From: JAIPAH01 sp964345255
GTDB lineage: Bacteria; Bacteroidota; Bacteroidia; Bacteroidales; JAIPAH01
Assembly (NCBI GenBank): GCA_964345255.1
Contig: CAYFQK010000149.1
Coordinates: 1-8,158 of the forward strand
Length of the DNA stretch: 8,158 nucleotides
Reading direction: 5' to 3'
Under the pieces are notes generated by a model, which saw only the letters and a program-made list of their open reading frames with translations, did no database searches and had not been told where the DNA came from. Below, piece by piece: positions 1-6,004 of the stretch. The translations under genes and the position numbers were made by a program. Position 1 is the first letter of the stretch. Each line of letters opens with the position of its first letter.

Positions 1-645
1 AAGTATATCGTAAAGTACGCGCTGGACAACTGTCGCGATGATTTGGAGTTCCTCAGCAAGCGCCGTCAGGATGAGGATAAGAACAAGCCGGCTAATGAGC
101 GCGAGCCGATGGAACTTATTGAGAAACTAAACTTTGTGCTGGAAAACCAGTTTGAGCGCATCACTTATACCGAGGCATTTGAAATTCTTAAGAATTCCAA
201 GCCCAACAAAAAGAAAAAGTTTGCTTTCCCGATGGACGAGTGGGGCTCTGATATGCAGTCGGAGCACGAACGCTACCTGGTGGAGAAGCACTTTAAAAAG
301 CCGGTGATGGTAACCGATTATCCGAAAGACATCAAAGCTTTTTACATGAAGCAAAACGACGACGGAAAAACCGTTCGCGGACTGGATGTATTGTTCCCTT
401 CCATTGGCGAAATCATTGGCGGCTCGCAGCGCGAAGAGAATTTTGACACGCTTTATGCGCGGATTAAAGAACTCAACATCCCCGAGGAGGAGCTTTGGTG
501 GTTCCTCGATACCCGGCGTTTCGGATCTGTTGAACATTCAGGGTACGGGCTCGGCTTTGAGCGCCTGATGCTTTTTATAACGGGTATGGGAAATATAAGA
601 GATGTTATTCCTTTTCCTCGCGCTCCTCAAAATGCAGAATTTTAA
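1..645 (+). CDS. asnS: Asparagine--tRNA ligase, C-terminal part (5' end outside window)
   Basis: Class II aminoacyl-tRNA synthetase that charges tRNA-Asn with asparagine in the cytoplasm. The frame is open from base 1 to the TAA at 643-645, giving 214 visible residues of a family usually about 465-480 long, so more than half of the gene lies upstream; a TTG at 43 is internal, not a start. The visible part is the C-terminal half of the catalytic core. The stretch GSDMQSEHERYLVEK is followed by PVMVTDYPKDIKAFYMK, typical of AsnRS/AspRS active sites. The segment DVLFPSIGEIIGGSQREE matches the AsnRS form. Class II motif 3 is GLGFERL at visible residues 183-189, with the ATP-binding Arg at 188. 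The ending PFPRAPQNAEF is also typical. The AsnRS reading over AspRS or LysRS rests on overall similarity from memory. rpoN follows 72 bp downstream on the same strand. Confidence 0.96.
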   Translation, partial: KYIVKYALDNCRDDLEFLSKRRQDEDKNKPANEREPMELIEKLNFVLENQFERITYTEAFEILKNSKPNKKKKFAFPMDEWGSDMQSEHERYLVEKHFKKPVMVTDYPKDIKAFYMKQNDDGKTVRGLDVLFPSIGEIIGGSQREENFDTLYARIKELNIPEEELWWFLDTRRFGSVEHSGYGLGFERLMLFITGMGNIRDVIPFPRAPQNAEF

Positions 646-647
646 AG

Positions 648-679
648 TTTAGCAAAGAAGATTTTATTTGTTAAATTTG
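648..679 (+). promoter_or_regulatory. Probable Bacteroidota-type promoter of rpoN
   Basis: In the 72-bp asnS-rpoN spacer, TAAATTTG at 672-679 is a full match to the Bacteroidota -7 element TAnnTTTG. A TTTA at 648-651 (one mismatch to the -33 TTTG) lies 20 bp upstream, the usual spacing. Transcription would start near 685, leaving a leader of about 30 nt before the ATG at 718. The leader holds a run of eight T and no clear Shine-Dalgarno site. The motif match is seen; promoter activity is inference. Confidence 0.55.
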
Positions 680-717
680 TGGAGAGCTTTTTTTTCGGAT
701 AATCTGAGAATCCATTT

Positions 718-2187
718 ATGTTAAATCAACGACTTCAGCAAAAGCTATTACAGAAACTCTCGCCGCAGCAAATCCTGCTGATGAAACTGTTGCAGGTGCC
801 CTCTGTGGCTCTTGAGCAGCGCATCAAGCAGGAGGTAGAGGAGAACCCGGCCCTTGATGATGGCCATAGCTCAGAGGAGCTGGAATCGGAGGAACTAACC
901 TCTGAAGATAAAGAAGCTGAAGATCAGGACAGCGAAGAGTTTGATTTAGCCGATTATATGGAAGATGAGGAGATTCCGAGCTATAAGCTGAAAACACAAA
1001 ATACCGGTCCCGATCAGGAGGAAAAGACCGTTCCATATGCTTCGGGCACTACATTTCATGAAATGCTGCAATCGCAATTGGGGATGATGGAGCTGGACGA
1101 TCATAAAATGCAGCTGGCTGAAAACATTATTGGTAACATTGACGATTCGGGATATCTTCATCGAAGCCTGGATTCTATGGTGGACGATTTGGCTTTTAGC
1201 CAGAACATAACCACCAACAAAAAGGAACTCGAAGAAGTGCTGGAGATTATCCAGGAATTTGATCCGCCTGGAGTGGGAGCCAGGGATTTGCGCGAATGCC
1301 TGCTTTTACAACTGGAACGTAAGGAAAGCGCAGATGAGGAAGACACGGATGAGAATGTGAAACTGGCCCGGCAAATCATAAAACGCTATTTCAGAGAATT
1401 CACTAAGAAACATTATCAGAAAATTCTGAACAAGGCAGAAATTACCGAAGATCAGCTCAAAGCAGCTATCAATGAAATCCTGAAGCTGAATCCAAAACCA
1501 GGTAATGCGCTGACCGATACTACCCAATCAAACCACTATGTTATTCCCGATTTCATCATTACTAACAACGAAGGGGAGCTGCAGCTTCATCTCAATAGTC
1601 GCAACGCCCCGGAATTAAGGCTTAACCGTACTTATCAGGATATGCTGGAGGCTTACCATGAGAACAGGAAAAACCAGAGTAAGCAGCAGAAGGAAGCCAT
1701 GATGTTTATCAAGCAAAAGATCGATTCGGCCAAATGGTTTATTGATGCCATCAAGCAACGTCAGCATACCCTTTATGTGACCATGAAAGCCATCATGGAT
1801 TATCAGTATGAGTATTTCCAAACCGGGGATGAAAAGAAATTAAGGCCCATGATTTTAAAAAATGTTGCCGAAATGGTTGATTTGGATATATCAACCATAT
1901 CGCGTGTGGCTAATAGCAAATATGTACAAACCCCTTTCGGGACCTTTCTGCTGAAAAGCTTCTTTTCCGAATCCATGCAGAAAGAATCCGGAGAAACGGT
2001 GTCGACAAGAGAAATCAAAAAGATTTTAAGCGATACTATTGAGTCGGAATCTAAATCGAAACCTTATACCGATGATCATTTGGCTAAGCTTCTCAAGGAA
2101 AAAGGCTACAACATCGCCCGGCGCACGGTGGCTAAGTACCGCGAACAGCTGAATATACCTGTGGCCCGACTAAGAAAAGAACTCTAA
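718..2187 (+). CDS. rpoN: RNA polymerase sigma-54 factor (RpoN)
   Basis: Alternative sigma factor that directs RNA polymerase to -24/-12 promoters and needs AAA+ enhancer-binding activators. The 489 residues are full length for the family. Region I (about 1-48) is the Gln/Leu-rich activator-interaction segment, starting LNQRLQQKLLQKLSPQQ and ending EQRIKQEVEENPAL. Region II (about 49-105) is a strongly acidic Glu/Asp linker. The core-binding region follows. A helix-turn-helix lies around 382-408 (NVAEMVDLDISTISRVANSK). The RpoN box ARRTVAKYRE, which reads the -24 element, is intact at 467-476. The ATG at 718 is chosen because region I starts directly after it and no earlier in-frame start is needed. 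The next gene begins 13 bp after the stop, so the two are probably co-transcribed. No sigma-54 target promoter was recognised in this window, so its local role is unknown. Confidence 0.98.
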   Translation: MLNQRLQQKLLQKLSPQQILLMKLLQVPSVALEQRIKQEVEENPALDDGHSSEELESEELTSEDKEAEDQDSEEFDLADYMEDEEIPSYKLKTQNTGPDQEEKTVPYASGTTFHEMLQSQLGMMELDDHKMQLAENIIGNIDDSGYLHRSLDSMVDDLAFSQNITTNKKELEEVLEIIQEFDPPGVGARDLRECLLLQLERKESADEEDTDENVKLARQIIKRYFREFTKKHYQKILNKAEITEDQLKAAINEILKLNPKPGNALTDTTQSNHYVIPDFIITNNEGELQLHLNSRNAPELRLNRTYQDMLEAYHENRKNQSKQQKEAMMFIKQKIDSAKWFIDAIKQRQHTLYVTMKAIMDYQYEYFQTGDEKKLRPMILKNVAEMVDLDISTISRVANSKYVQTPFGTFLLKSFFSESMQKESGETVSTREIKKILSDTIESESKSKPYTDDHLAKLLKEKGYNIARRTVAKYREQLNIPVARLRKEL

Positions 2188-2200
2188 GCCAAAAGCTGCA

Positions 2201-2812
2201 ATGGAAAAAAAGATAGCCCGCTTTATTTCAATCGTTTTTCATCCCTTGTTAATACCCACTTATCTCCTTCTACTGGTTTTAAACCTTAAGGTGTATTTTT
2301 CTTTGATGATACCCATTGAAGGAAAATTATTGATGACGGCACTGGTTTTCCTGACAACAGGGCTGTTGCCTTCCTTTTTAATAATGATATATTACCGTAT
2401 GGGCTGGATTAAGTCTGTTTACATGGAGGAGAAGAAAGACCGGATGCTACCTTTGTTTACTGCAGGTCTTATGTTTTTAGTTGCCGCTTTTATGCTGCGG
2501 AACCTGCAGATAGGGTCTCCTTTTTTCCTTTTGCTGCTGGGAGCGGCTGTTATCACCATCCTGATCATGCTCATTAATAATTTCTGGAAAATAAGCATCC
2601 ATGCTGCTTCCGCCGGAGGGATGCTTGGAGCGATGGTTAGCGTAACGATGAAATACGGCGTGGATATGCTTTTTATGGTTTATCTGATCGCCCTGATGGG
2701 AGGGCTTATCGGATATGCGAGGTTAAAATTAAAAGCCCACCATCCGGCCCAGGTATATGTGGGCTATGTGGCAGGCTTTATATCTATGTTTTTACTGTTC
2801 CTTTATATCTGA
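2201..2812 (+). CDS. PAP2-like integral membrane protein
   Basis: Polytopic membrane protein of 203 residues with about six hydrophobic segments (near 10-30, 42-65, 86-103, 105-125, 135-160, 185-203). Three places resemble the phosphatidic acid phosphatase type 2 motifs, in order and with right spacing. A Lys-rich stretch with R81 and P84 (KKDRMLP) stands for K-x6-RP. KISIH at 130-134 stands for the PSGH motif. A173-R174-x5-H180-x3-Q184 stands for SR-x5-H-x3-D. The Arg and both His residues are kept, but the motif-3 Ser is Ala and the last Asp is Gln. Family members act on lipid phosphates or polyprenyl diphosphates at the membrane; whether this one is catalytic cannot be decided here. It starts 13 bp after rpoN, likely in the same operon, and its TGA lies 3 bp from the stop of the convergent gene. 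PAP2 assignment is from motif reading only. Confidence 0.8.
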   Translation: MEKKIARFISIVFHPLLIPTYLLLLVLNLKVYFSLMIPIEGKLLMTALVFLTTGLLPSFLIMIYYRMGWIKSVYMEEKKDRMLPLFTAGLMFLVAAFMLRNLQIGSPFFLLLLGAAVITILIMLINNFWKISIHAASAGGMLGAMVSVTMKYGVDMLFMVYLIALMGGLIGYARLKLKAHHPAQVYVGYVAGFISMFLLFLYI

Positions 2813-2815
2813 ACG

Positions 2816-3508
2816 CTAAAACTTTACAATTGAAATTCCAATGCTTACAGGAGACATTTCCGGTCCTTTGTTTTCTTCGAATATTTTGCTCAATGAATAG
2901 TATCCGTACAGGTTAATCCATTTGTATCCTAAACGCAGGGTAGGCCCGTAGCGATAGCGGTTGGTATTGGGTAAATCCTTTTCTTTAATCTTTACGTCGC
3001 CGCTTTCATCGTCCATGAAATTGGTCCCTTTATACTTGCTGAGACTGTTGATAAGCATTCCTACCTTGAACCCTATCGCTGCCCTCAGATCGGTTTCGGT
3101 CTCAATTTTTAATTCCATGGGTACATCCAGGTAGGTGAAGCTTAGTTTTGCATTGTCTACCTGTACTTCCCCTCCGCCTGATACCGTGTCCGGGACCTGC
3201 CCGAATTCAACGATGCCTTCTTCATTTTTCTCAAAAGTATTTTCATGATAGAGGTTGTGAATGCCCAGGCCGGCACCAATATCAAAACTGAGCGCTGTGT
3301 TTTTTATAGGGAAGTTGTAGGACGTGGAGATATTTACTCCCCTGTTAAAGGCTTTTATATCCAGCGCGTCAGGGGTGTCCTGCCATAAGTCAGCAAAAAC
3401 ATCCACTTTTGTGGTTAGGCGACTGCCGAATGTTGCATTATTCTGGCCCTGAGCTGCTATAGCTATAACAGACAAGAAGAGGGCTGCATAAAGTGTGATT
3501 TTTTTCAT
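2816..3508 (-). CDS. Outer-membrane beta-barrel protein (PorT/OMP_b-brl family-like)
   Basis: Secreted protein of 230 residues from the ATG at 3508. The N-terminus MKKITLYAALFLSVIAIAAQ is a classic Sec signal peptide, with cleavage likely near AQG-QN. The mature part is made of alternating-residue strands rich in Gly, Tyr and aromatic girdle residues (for example YRYGPTLRLGYKWINLYGYY), with charged polar loops. It ends in SIVKF, and a terminal Phe is the usual outer-membrane insertion signal. This fits the PorT-like/OMP_b-brl_2 porin-like families common in Bacteroidota; membership in the type IX secretion protein PorT itself is not supported. A TTG at 3538 could add 10 codons, but it sits inside the likely -7 promoter element and would place charged and polar residues before the signal peptide, so ATG 3508 is preferred. 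Specific function is unknown. Confidence 0.88.
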   Translation of the reverse strand: MKKITLYAALFLSVIAIAAQGQNNATFGSRLTTKVDVFADLWQDTPDALDIKAFNRGVNISTSYNFPIKNTALSFDIGAGLGIHNLYHENTFEKNEEGIVEFGQVPDTVSGGGEVQVDNAKLSFTYLDVPMELKIETETDLRAAIGFKVGMLINSLSKYKGTNFMDDESGDVKIKEKDLPNTNRYRYGPTLRLGYKWINLYGYYSLSKIFEENKGPEMSPVSIGISIVKF

Positions 3509-3535
3509 AGGTATCAGCTTAAGATTTAGTTGATA

Positions 3536-3543
3536 CAAAATTA
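3536..3543 (-). promoter_or_regulatory. Probable -7 promoter element of the beta-barrel gene
   Basis: Read on the minus strand, TAATTTTG is a full match to TAnnTTTG and lies 27 bp upstream of the ATG at 3508, predicting a leader of about 20 nt. No TTTG stands at the -33 position, so only half of the promoter pattern is present. It begins immediately after the T-run of the terminator-like hairpin, which fits a transcription unit boundary. Confidence 0.4.
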
Positions 3544-3544
3544 C

Positions 3545-3570
3545 AAAAAACCACAGCCTGAATGGCTATG
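3545..3570 (-). terminator. Probable intrinsic terminator downstream of the glucokinase gene
   Basis: On the minus strand, CATAGCC and GGCTGTG can form a 7-bp stem (one U-G pair) around the 5-nt loop ATTCA, followed by G and six T. It lies between the glucokinase stop and the beta-barrel promoter. If the duplicated 55 bp are collapsed, the stem begins about 40 nt after the glucokinase stop codon. The stem part is repeated at 3707-3725, where the T-run is lost in the N gap. Confidence 0.55.
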
Positions 3571-3605
3571 CGCTATTAATAAATGTTAAATCTGCGGGAT
3601 TAAGA
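3551..3605. repeat. 55-bp direct repeat, copy 1 (contig-end overlap)
   Basis: These 55 bases are identical, base for base, to 3706-3760. Copy 1 ends exactly at the first N of the gap. The position and exact length fit two contig ends sharing one assembly k-mer, rather than a biological repeat. Confidence 0.95.
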
Positions 3606-3705
3606 NNNNNNNNNNNNNNNNNNNNNNNNNNNNNNNNNNNNNNNNNNNNNNNNNNNNNNNNNNNNNNNNNNNNNNNNNNNNNNNNNNNNNNNNNNNNNNN
3701 NNNNN
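3606..3705. other. Scaffold gap of exactly 100 N
   Basis: One hundred consecutive N, a common placeholder for a gap of unknown size. Because the flanks are an identical 55-bp sequence, the real gap is probably zero and the true sequence carries one copy. The spacer between the glucokinase stop and the beta-barrel ATG would then be about 102 bp, too short for another gene. Confidence 0.95.
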
Positions 3706-3760
3706 CCACAGCCTGAATGGCTATGCGCTATTAATAAATGTTAAATCTGCGGGATTAAGA
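3706..3760. repeat. 55-bp direct repeat, copy 2 (contig-end overlap)
   Basis: Identical to 3551-3605 and starting exactly at the first base after the N run. The five bases 3761-3765 then separate it from the glucokinase stop codon. Confidence 0.95.
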
Positions 3761-3765
3761 TTGTT

Positions 3766-4515
3766 CTAAACACCCGTCTCAGCAGCAAGCGTTGCGGCAC
3801 CAATGATGCCCGCATGATTCTGAAGGTGCGCCGGAACAACGGTTGATTCCACATCTTTAAGGTATTCGCTGTATTTTTCGAACTTTTTACTGGCACCTCC
3901 GCCAAGGATTATGATTTCAGGGTAAAAGAGTTTTTCCATGTAGAGTAAATATTCTTTGAATCGTTTCGCCCATTTTTTCCATGACAGGTCTTCTTCTTTC
4001 CTAACGGCATCGGAAACCCATTTTTCAGCCACTTTTTTCTTGTAGTGGATATGGCCAAGTTCGGTATTAGCCATAAGCTTACCCCCGGAAAAGAGGGCTG
4101 TGCCAATCCCAGAGCCGATTGTAACCATCAATGCGGTCCCATGGATGTTTTTCCCCATTCCGAATCTCATTTCTGCCAGGCCGGCAGCGTCAGCATCATT
4201 TACCACCATAGCCTGACAAGAGGTAGCCTGTTCAATAAGTTTTTCCGCATTTTTACCAATCCAGCTTTTATCGATGTTAGAAGCGGTGCGAATAATTCCA
4301 TTCTGAACAGCAGAGGGGAAAGCTACGCCCACGTCTCCTTTGTATTCAAAATGATCGATTATTTCTTTAAAAACCTCTGTAACTTTTTCAGGCGTAGCGG
4401 GCTGTGGGGTCTCAATGCGGTGCCGCTCAGTGGTGAATTCACCCTTTTCAGTATCTACGAGGGCTCCTTTTATGCCGGAGCCGCCAAAATCAATTCCCAG
4501 TCGGATTTTTTCCAT
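3766..4515 (-). CDS. ppgK: Polyphosphate glucokinase (polyphosphate--glucose phosphotransferase, ROK family)
   Basis: Cytoplasmic enzyme that phosphorylates glucose to glucose-6-phosphate with inorganic polyphosphate, in many cases also ATP, as donor. The 249 residues are full length for PPGK. The phosphate-binding loop is GIDFGGSGIKG at 7-17. TPQPATPEKV at 36-45 is a hallmark of PPGK rather than of ordinary ROK glucokinases. NDADAAGLAE at 106-115 carries the catalytic Asp (D107). TIGSGIGTALF at 132-142 is the second phosphate loop. ELGH at 152-155 is the ROK sugar-binding motif. DLSWKKWAKRF and IIILGGGASKKF near 176-212 complete the PPGK pattern. The Cys-rich zinc motif of many ROK proteins is absent, as expected for PPGK. 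Substrate assignment is by family similarity. The start is the ATG at 4513-4515; no convincing promoter stands directly upstream. It may be read from the promoter of the decayed gene behind it, and it is followed by a terminator-like hairpin. Confidence 0.93.
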   Translation of the reverse strand: MEKIRLGIDFGGSGIKGALVDTEKGEFTTERHRIETPQPATPEKVTEVFKEIIDHFEYKGDVGVAFPSAVQNGIIRTASNIDKSWIGKNAEKLIEQATSCQAMVVNDADAAGLAEMRFGMGKNIHGTALMVTIGSGIGTALFSGGKLMANTELGHIHYKKKVAEKWVSDAVRKEEDLSWKKWAKRFKEYLLYMEKLFYPEIIILGGGASKKFEKYSEYLKDVESTVVPAHLQNHAGIIGAATLAAETGV

Positions 4516-4596
4516 AGTAGTATTTGATATGATTGGGGAACTAAATTAGTAATTATTATTCATTTTTTGTACTTATTTAGTATTTAGGTAGTGAAA

Positions 4597-4940
4597 TCAT
4601 TTTTCAACCTGGTCGGCCCTGATAGCCAGCCCCACATTGGTATGACCATCCTTTGAGGGGAAAATCCGGAAATAACCCTGGGTTACTTCCCTGAGGAAGT
4701 GCAATTTCAGGAGTTCAGCTTCATGTTATCTCTATTTCGGAAGGCGTCCATTATTTTTTCATCCACACGGTTTAAAGCCCATATGGCTCTTGCCCCGATA
4801 GCATCGCCACATACTTTACTTCTGGGAAAGGATGCTTTATCAATCAAAACAGAAGGGATTCCCATCTGCTCCAGTTTAAGAGCAGCCGTAACGCCGGCCG
4901 GTCCGGCCCCAATGATAGCTATATCCGTCTTATGGGTCAT
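4597..4940 (-). pseudogene. Geranylgeranyl-reductase-type FAD oxidoreductase remnant, internally deleted and frameshifted
   Basis: Codons 1-70 from ATG 4940 read as the FAD-binding N-terminus of the geranylgeranyl reductase family (NAD(P)/FAD-dependent oxidoreductases). They show the dinucleotide fold IAIIGAGPAGVTAALKLEQ at about 8-26, an acidic-ended strand VLIDKASFPRSK, and the family motif CGDAIG. The frame then stops at 4707-4709. Overlapping in another minus-strand frame, from about 4730 down to the TGA at 4597-4599, comes LLKLHFLREVTQGYFRIFP and then DGHTNVGLAIRADQVEK. This matches the central GYFWIFP...ANVGLG segment that normally lies some 150 residues further on. So an internal block is missing, the frame is shifted, and the C-terminal part is gone; intact members have roughly 370-400 residues. 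Start codon and upstream promoter remain. The position of the missing segment is judged from remembered family architecture. Confidence 0.8.
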
Positions 4941-4949
4941 TTCGGAATG

Positions 4950-4981
4950 TAAAAGTAGGGAAGAAAGAGGGTATTTGCAAA
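4950..4981 (-). promoter_or_regulatory. Probable promoter of the oxidoreductase remnant (and perhaps ppgK)
   Basis: On the minus strand, TTTG (4981-4978) is followed after exactly 20 bp by TACTTTTA (4957-4950), which has one mismatch to TAnnTTTG. Element choice and spacing fit the Bacteroidota promoter. Transcription would begin only a few nucleotides before the ATG at 4940, giving a nearly leaderless mRNA. It could still drive ppgK, since no better site was seen between the two genes. Confidence 0.5.
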
Positions 4982-5101
4982 GGGGGGTGGTGAAATGATG
5001 CGCAATTGAAGCGGAAAAAGTCAGATGAACAATGATTGAAAATATAGTTCCCAGGAGAAATTAAAATGAGGTCGGATTAGATTTAAATAAGCATCTTAAA
5101 T

Positions 5102-5133
5102 TTTCGGATTTTAATAAACAAATTCTATTTTAG
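5102..5133 (+). promoter_or_regulatory. Possible promoter of the glycan-modification genes
   Basis: TTTC at 5102-5105 and TATTTTAG at 5126-5133 are separated by 20 bp. Each has one mismatch to the -33 (TTTG) and -7 (TAnnTTTG) elements. It is the best plus-strand candidate before the methyltransferase at 5255 and would leave a leader of about 115 nt. Confidence 0.3.
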
Positions 5134-5153
5134 CAAGGGAGATGAAGTTAATT

Positions 5154-5171
5154 CATTGAATTATTTCAATG
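5154..5171. repeat. Perfect inverted repeat in the leader of the methyltransferase gene
   Basis: CATTGAA and TTCAATG form a 7-bp perfect stem around the 4-nt loop TTAT. No T-run follows on the plus strand, so it is not a typical terminator. It may be a leader hairpin or operator, or chance in AT-rich DNA. Confidence 0.35.
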
Positions 5172-5254
5172 GTAAGTGGTTCGGCTTCTTCAACACCGCT
5201 TTTAATATCAGTCCGGAAGAAAATTATTTAACCTGTGACTGACGTGGCGAAGCT

Positions 5255-5941
5255 GTGTTAAAAACGAATGCTAAATTGATAAATTTCTTAAAAAACCTGG
5301 CGAACAACCGCAACGACGAGTCCTTTGCTAATACTCTGCGCCGTAAACGGTTTTCGCTTTTTCTGGATTTCATTGAGGATTTGCCGAGGCCTTTAAAAAT
5401 CATCGATGTGGGAGGAACCCAGCTTTTCTGGGAGCAGATGAATTTTTTGCCGGGTAAAGACGTGGAGATTACCCTATTAAATTTAACAAAACCTGAAACT
5501 GATAAGCCCGGCTTTGTAGGCATTAAAGGGGATGCGACTGATATGAGCCAGATACCTGATAATGCTTTTGATGTGGCTTTTTCCAATTCAGTTATAGAAC
5601 ACGTGGGAGGTTTAGAAGAACAGCAACAAATGGCCGATGAAATGCTACGCATTGCCAAAAATATTTTTGTGCAGACCCCAAACCGCTATTTCCCCATTGA
5701 ACCCCATTTCCTGTTTCCATTTTTTCAGTTTTTGCATTTGGGTGTGCAGGCATGGCTTATCTCAAATTTGAAGTTAGGCTGGAGGCCGAATAAGCAAAGT
5801 AAGAAAGAGGCAAAAATATCGGCTAAGTCCATCCGGTTGATGTCAAAGAGAGAACTGAAAGCTTTATTCCCTGATGCCCGACTTTATAAAGAGAAGTTTT
5901 TGGGTTTAACAAAATCCTATATTTTTATAAACAAATCATAA
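5255..5941 (+). CDS. Class I SAM-dependent methyltransferase
   Basis: Predicted cytoplasmic methyltransferase of 228 residues with the Methyltransf_11-like Rossmann fold. Motif I is IIDVGGTQLFW at 49-59, an atypical SAM loop in which the usual GxGxG becomes GGTQ. The end of strand 2 is ITLLNL at 72-77. GDATDMSQIPDNAFDVAFS at 92-110 contains the adenine-contact Asp and motif II. NSVIEHVGG at 111-119 is the typical post-motif, and NIFVQTPNRYFPIEPHFLFP at 136-155 is a strand common in methyltransferases from polysaccharide loci. The C-terminal third is basic. The start is a GTG at 5255; an in-frame TGA stands only 12 bp upstream and no ATG lies near the N-terminus. The ribosome site is weak, as usual in Bacteroidota. 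Its GC content is near that of the housekeeping genes, unlike the AT-rich genes that follow. Acceptor unknown; a glycan or glycolipid is inferred from its neighbours. Confidence 0.87.
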   Translation: MLKTNAKLINFLKNLANNRNDESFANTLRRKRFSLFLDFIEDLPRPLKIIDVGGTQLFWEQMNFLPGKDVEITLLNLTKPETDKPGFVGIKGDATDMSQIPDNAFDVAFSNSVIEHVGGLEEQQQMADEMLRIAKNIFVQTPNRYFPIEPHFLFPFFQFLHLGVQAWLISNLKLGWRPNKQSKKEAKISAKSIRLMSKRELKALFPDARLYKEKFLGLTKSYIFINKS

Positions 5942-6004
5942 TCTATAGTTTATTAAACCAATTATCCTTTTATTTTTGGTGAAAATAGTATTAATAAGGA
6001 AAAC

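Larger units (their letters stand above)
4941..5254. other. Divergent spacer of 314 bp without a confident gene
   Basis: This spacer lies between the minus-strand oxidoreductase remnant and the plus-strand methyltransferase. It holds a minus-strand promoter near 4950-4981, a weaker plus-strand promoter candidate near 5102-5133 and a perfect 7-bp inverted repeat at 5154-5171. A plus-strand frame is open from 5087 to the TGA at 5240-5242. It has no ATG or GTG; a TTG at 5156 would give 28 residues, including the aromatic-rich NGKWFGFFNTAFNISPEEN. I do not recognise that peptide; it may be a remnant or chance. No tRNA-like or mobile-element structure was seen. Confidence 0.7.

Noticed and set aside
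127..537. Minus-strand open frame of 136 codons opposite asnS
   Set aside because: The plus strand here encodes conserved AsnRS sequence with catalytic motifs; the antisense frame shows no family pattern.
3551..3760. Biological direct repeat or attachment-site pair around an unknown insert
   Set aside because: The repeats end exactly at the N boundaries and are exactly 55 bp, which fits contig-end k-mer overlap much better than att sites.
4045..4527. Plus-strand open frame of 160 codons opposite ppgK
   Set aside because: It is the shadow of a gene with clear ROK motifs on the minus strand; its Cys/His content comes from reading the antisense strand.
4682..4697. Inverted repeat ACTTCC-CTGA-GGAAGT
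   Set aside because: It lies inside the coding remnant with no T-run, and the stem is only 6 bp; no reason to call it a terminator or operator.
4699..4998. Plus-strand open frame of 99 codons over the oxidoreductase remnant
   Set aside because: The minus strand has the dinucleotide-binding GAGPAG fold and the CGD motif, so the plus frame is taken as antisense noise.
5224..5658. Minus-strand open frame of 144 codons opposite the methyltransferase
   Set aside because: It is Ser/Lys-rich without recognisable motifs, while the plus strand carries SAM-binding motifs.
5948..5958. Short palindrome GTTTATTAAAC after the methyltransferase stop
   Set aside because: Five-bp AT-only arms are too weak for a terminator and are expected by chance in this AT-rich spacer.
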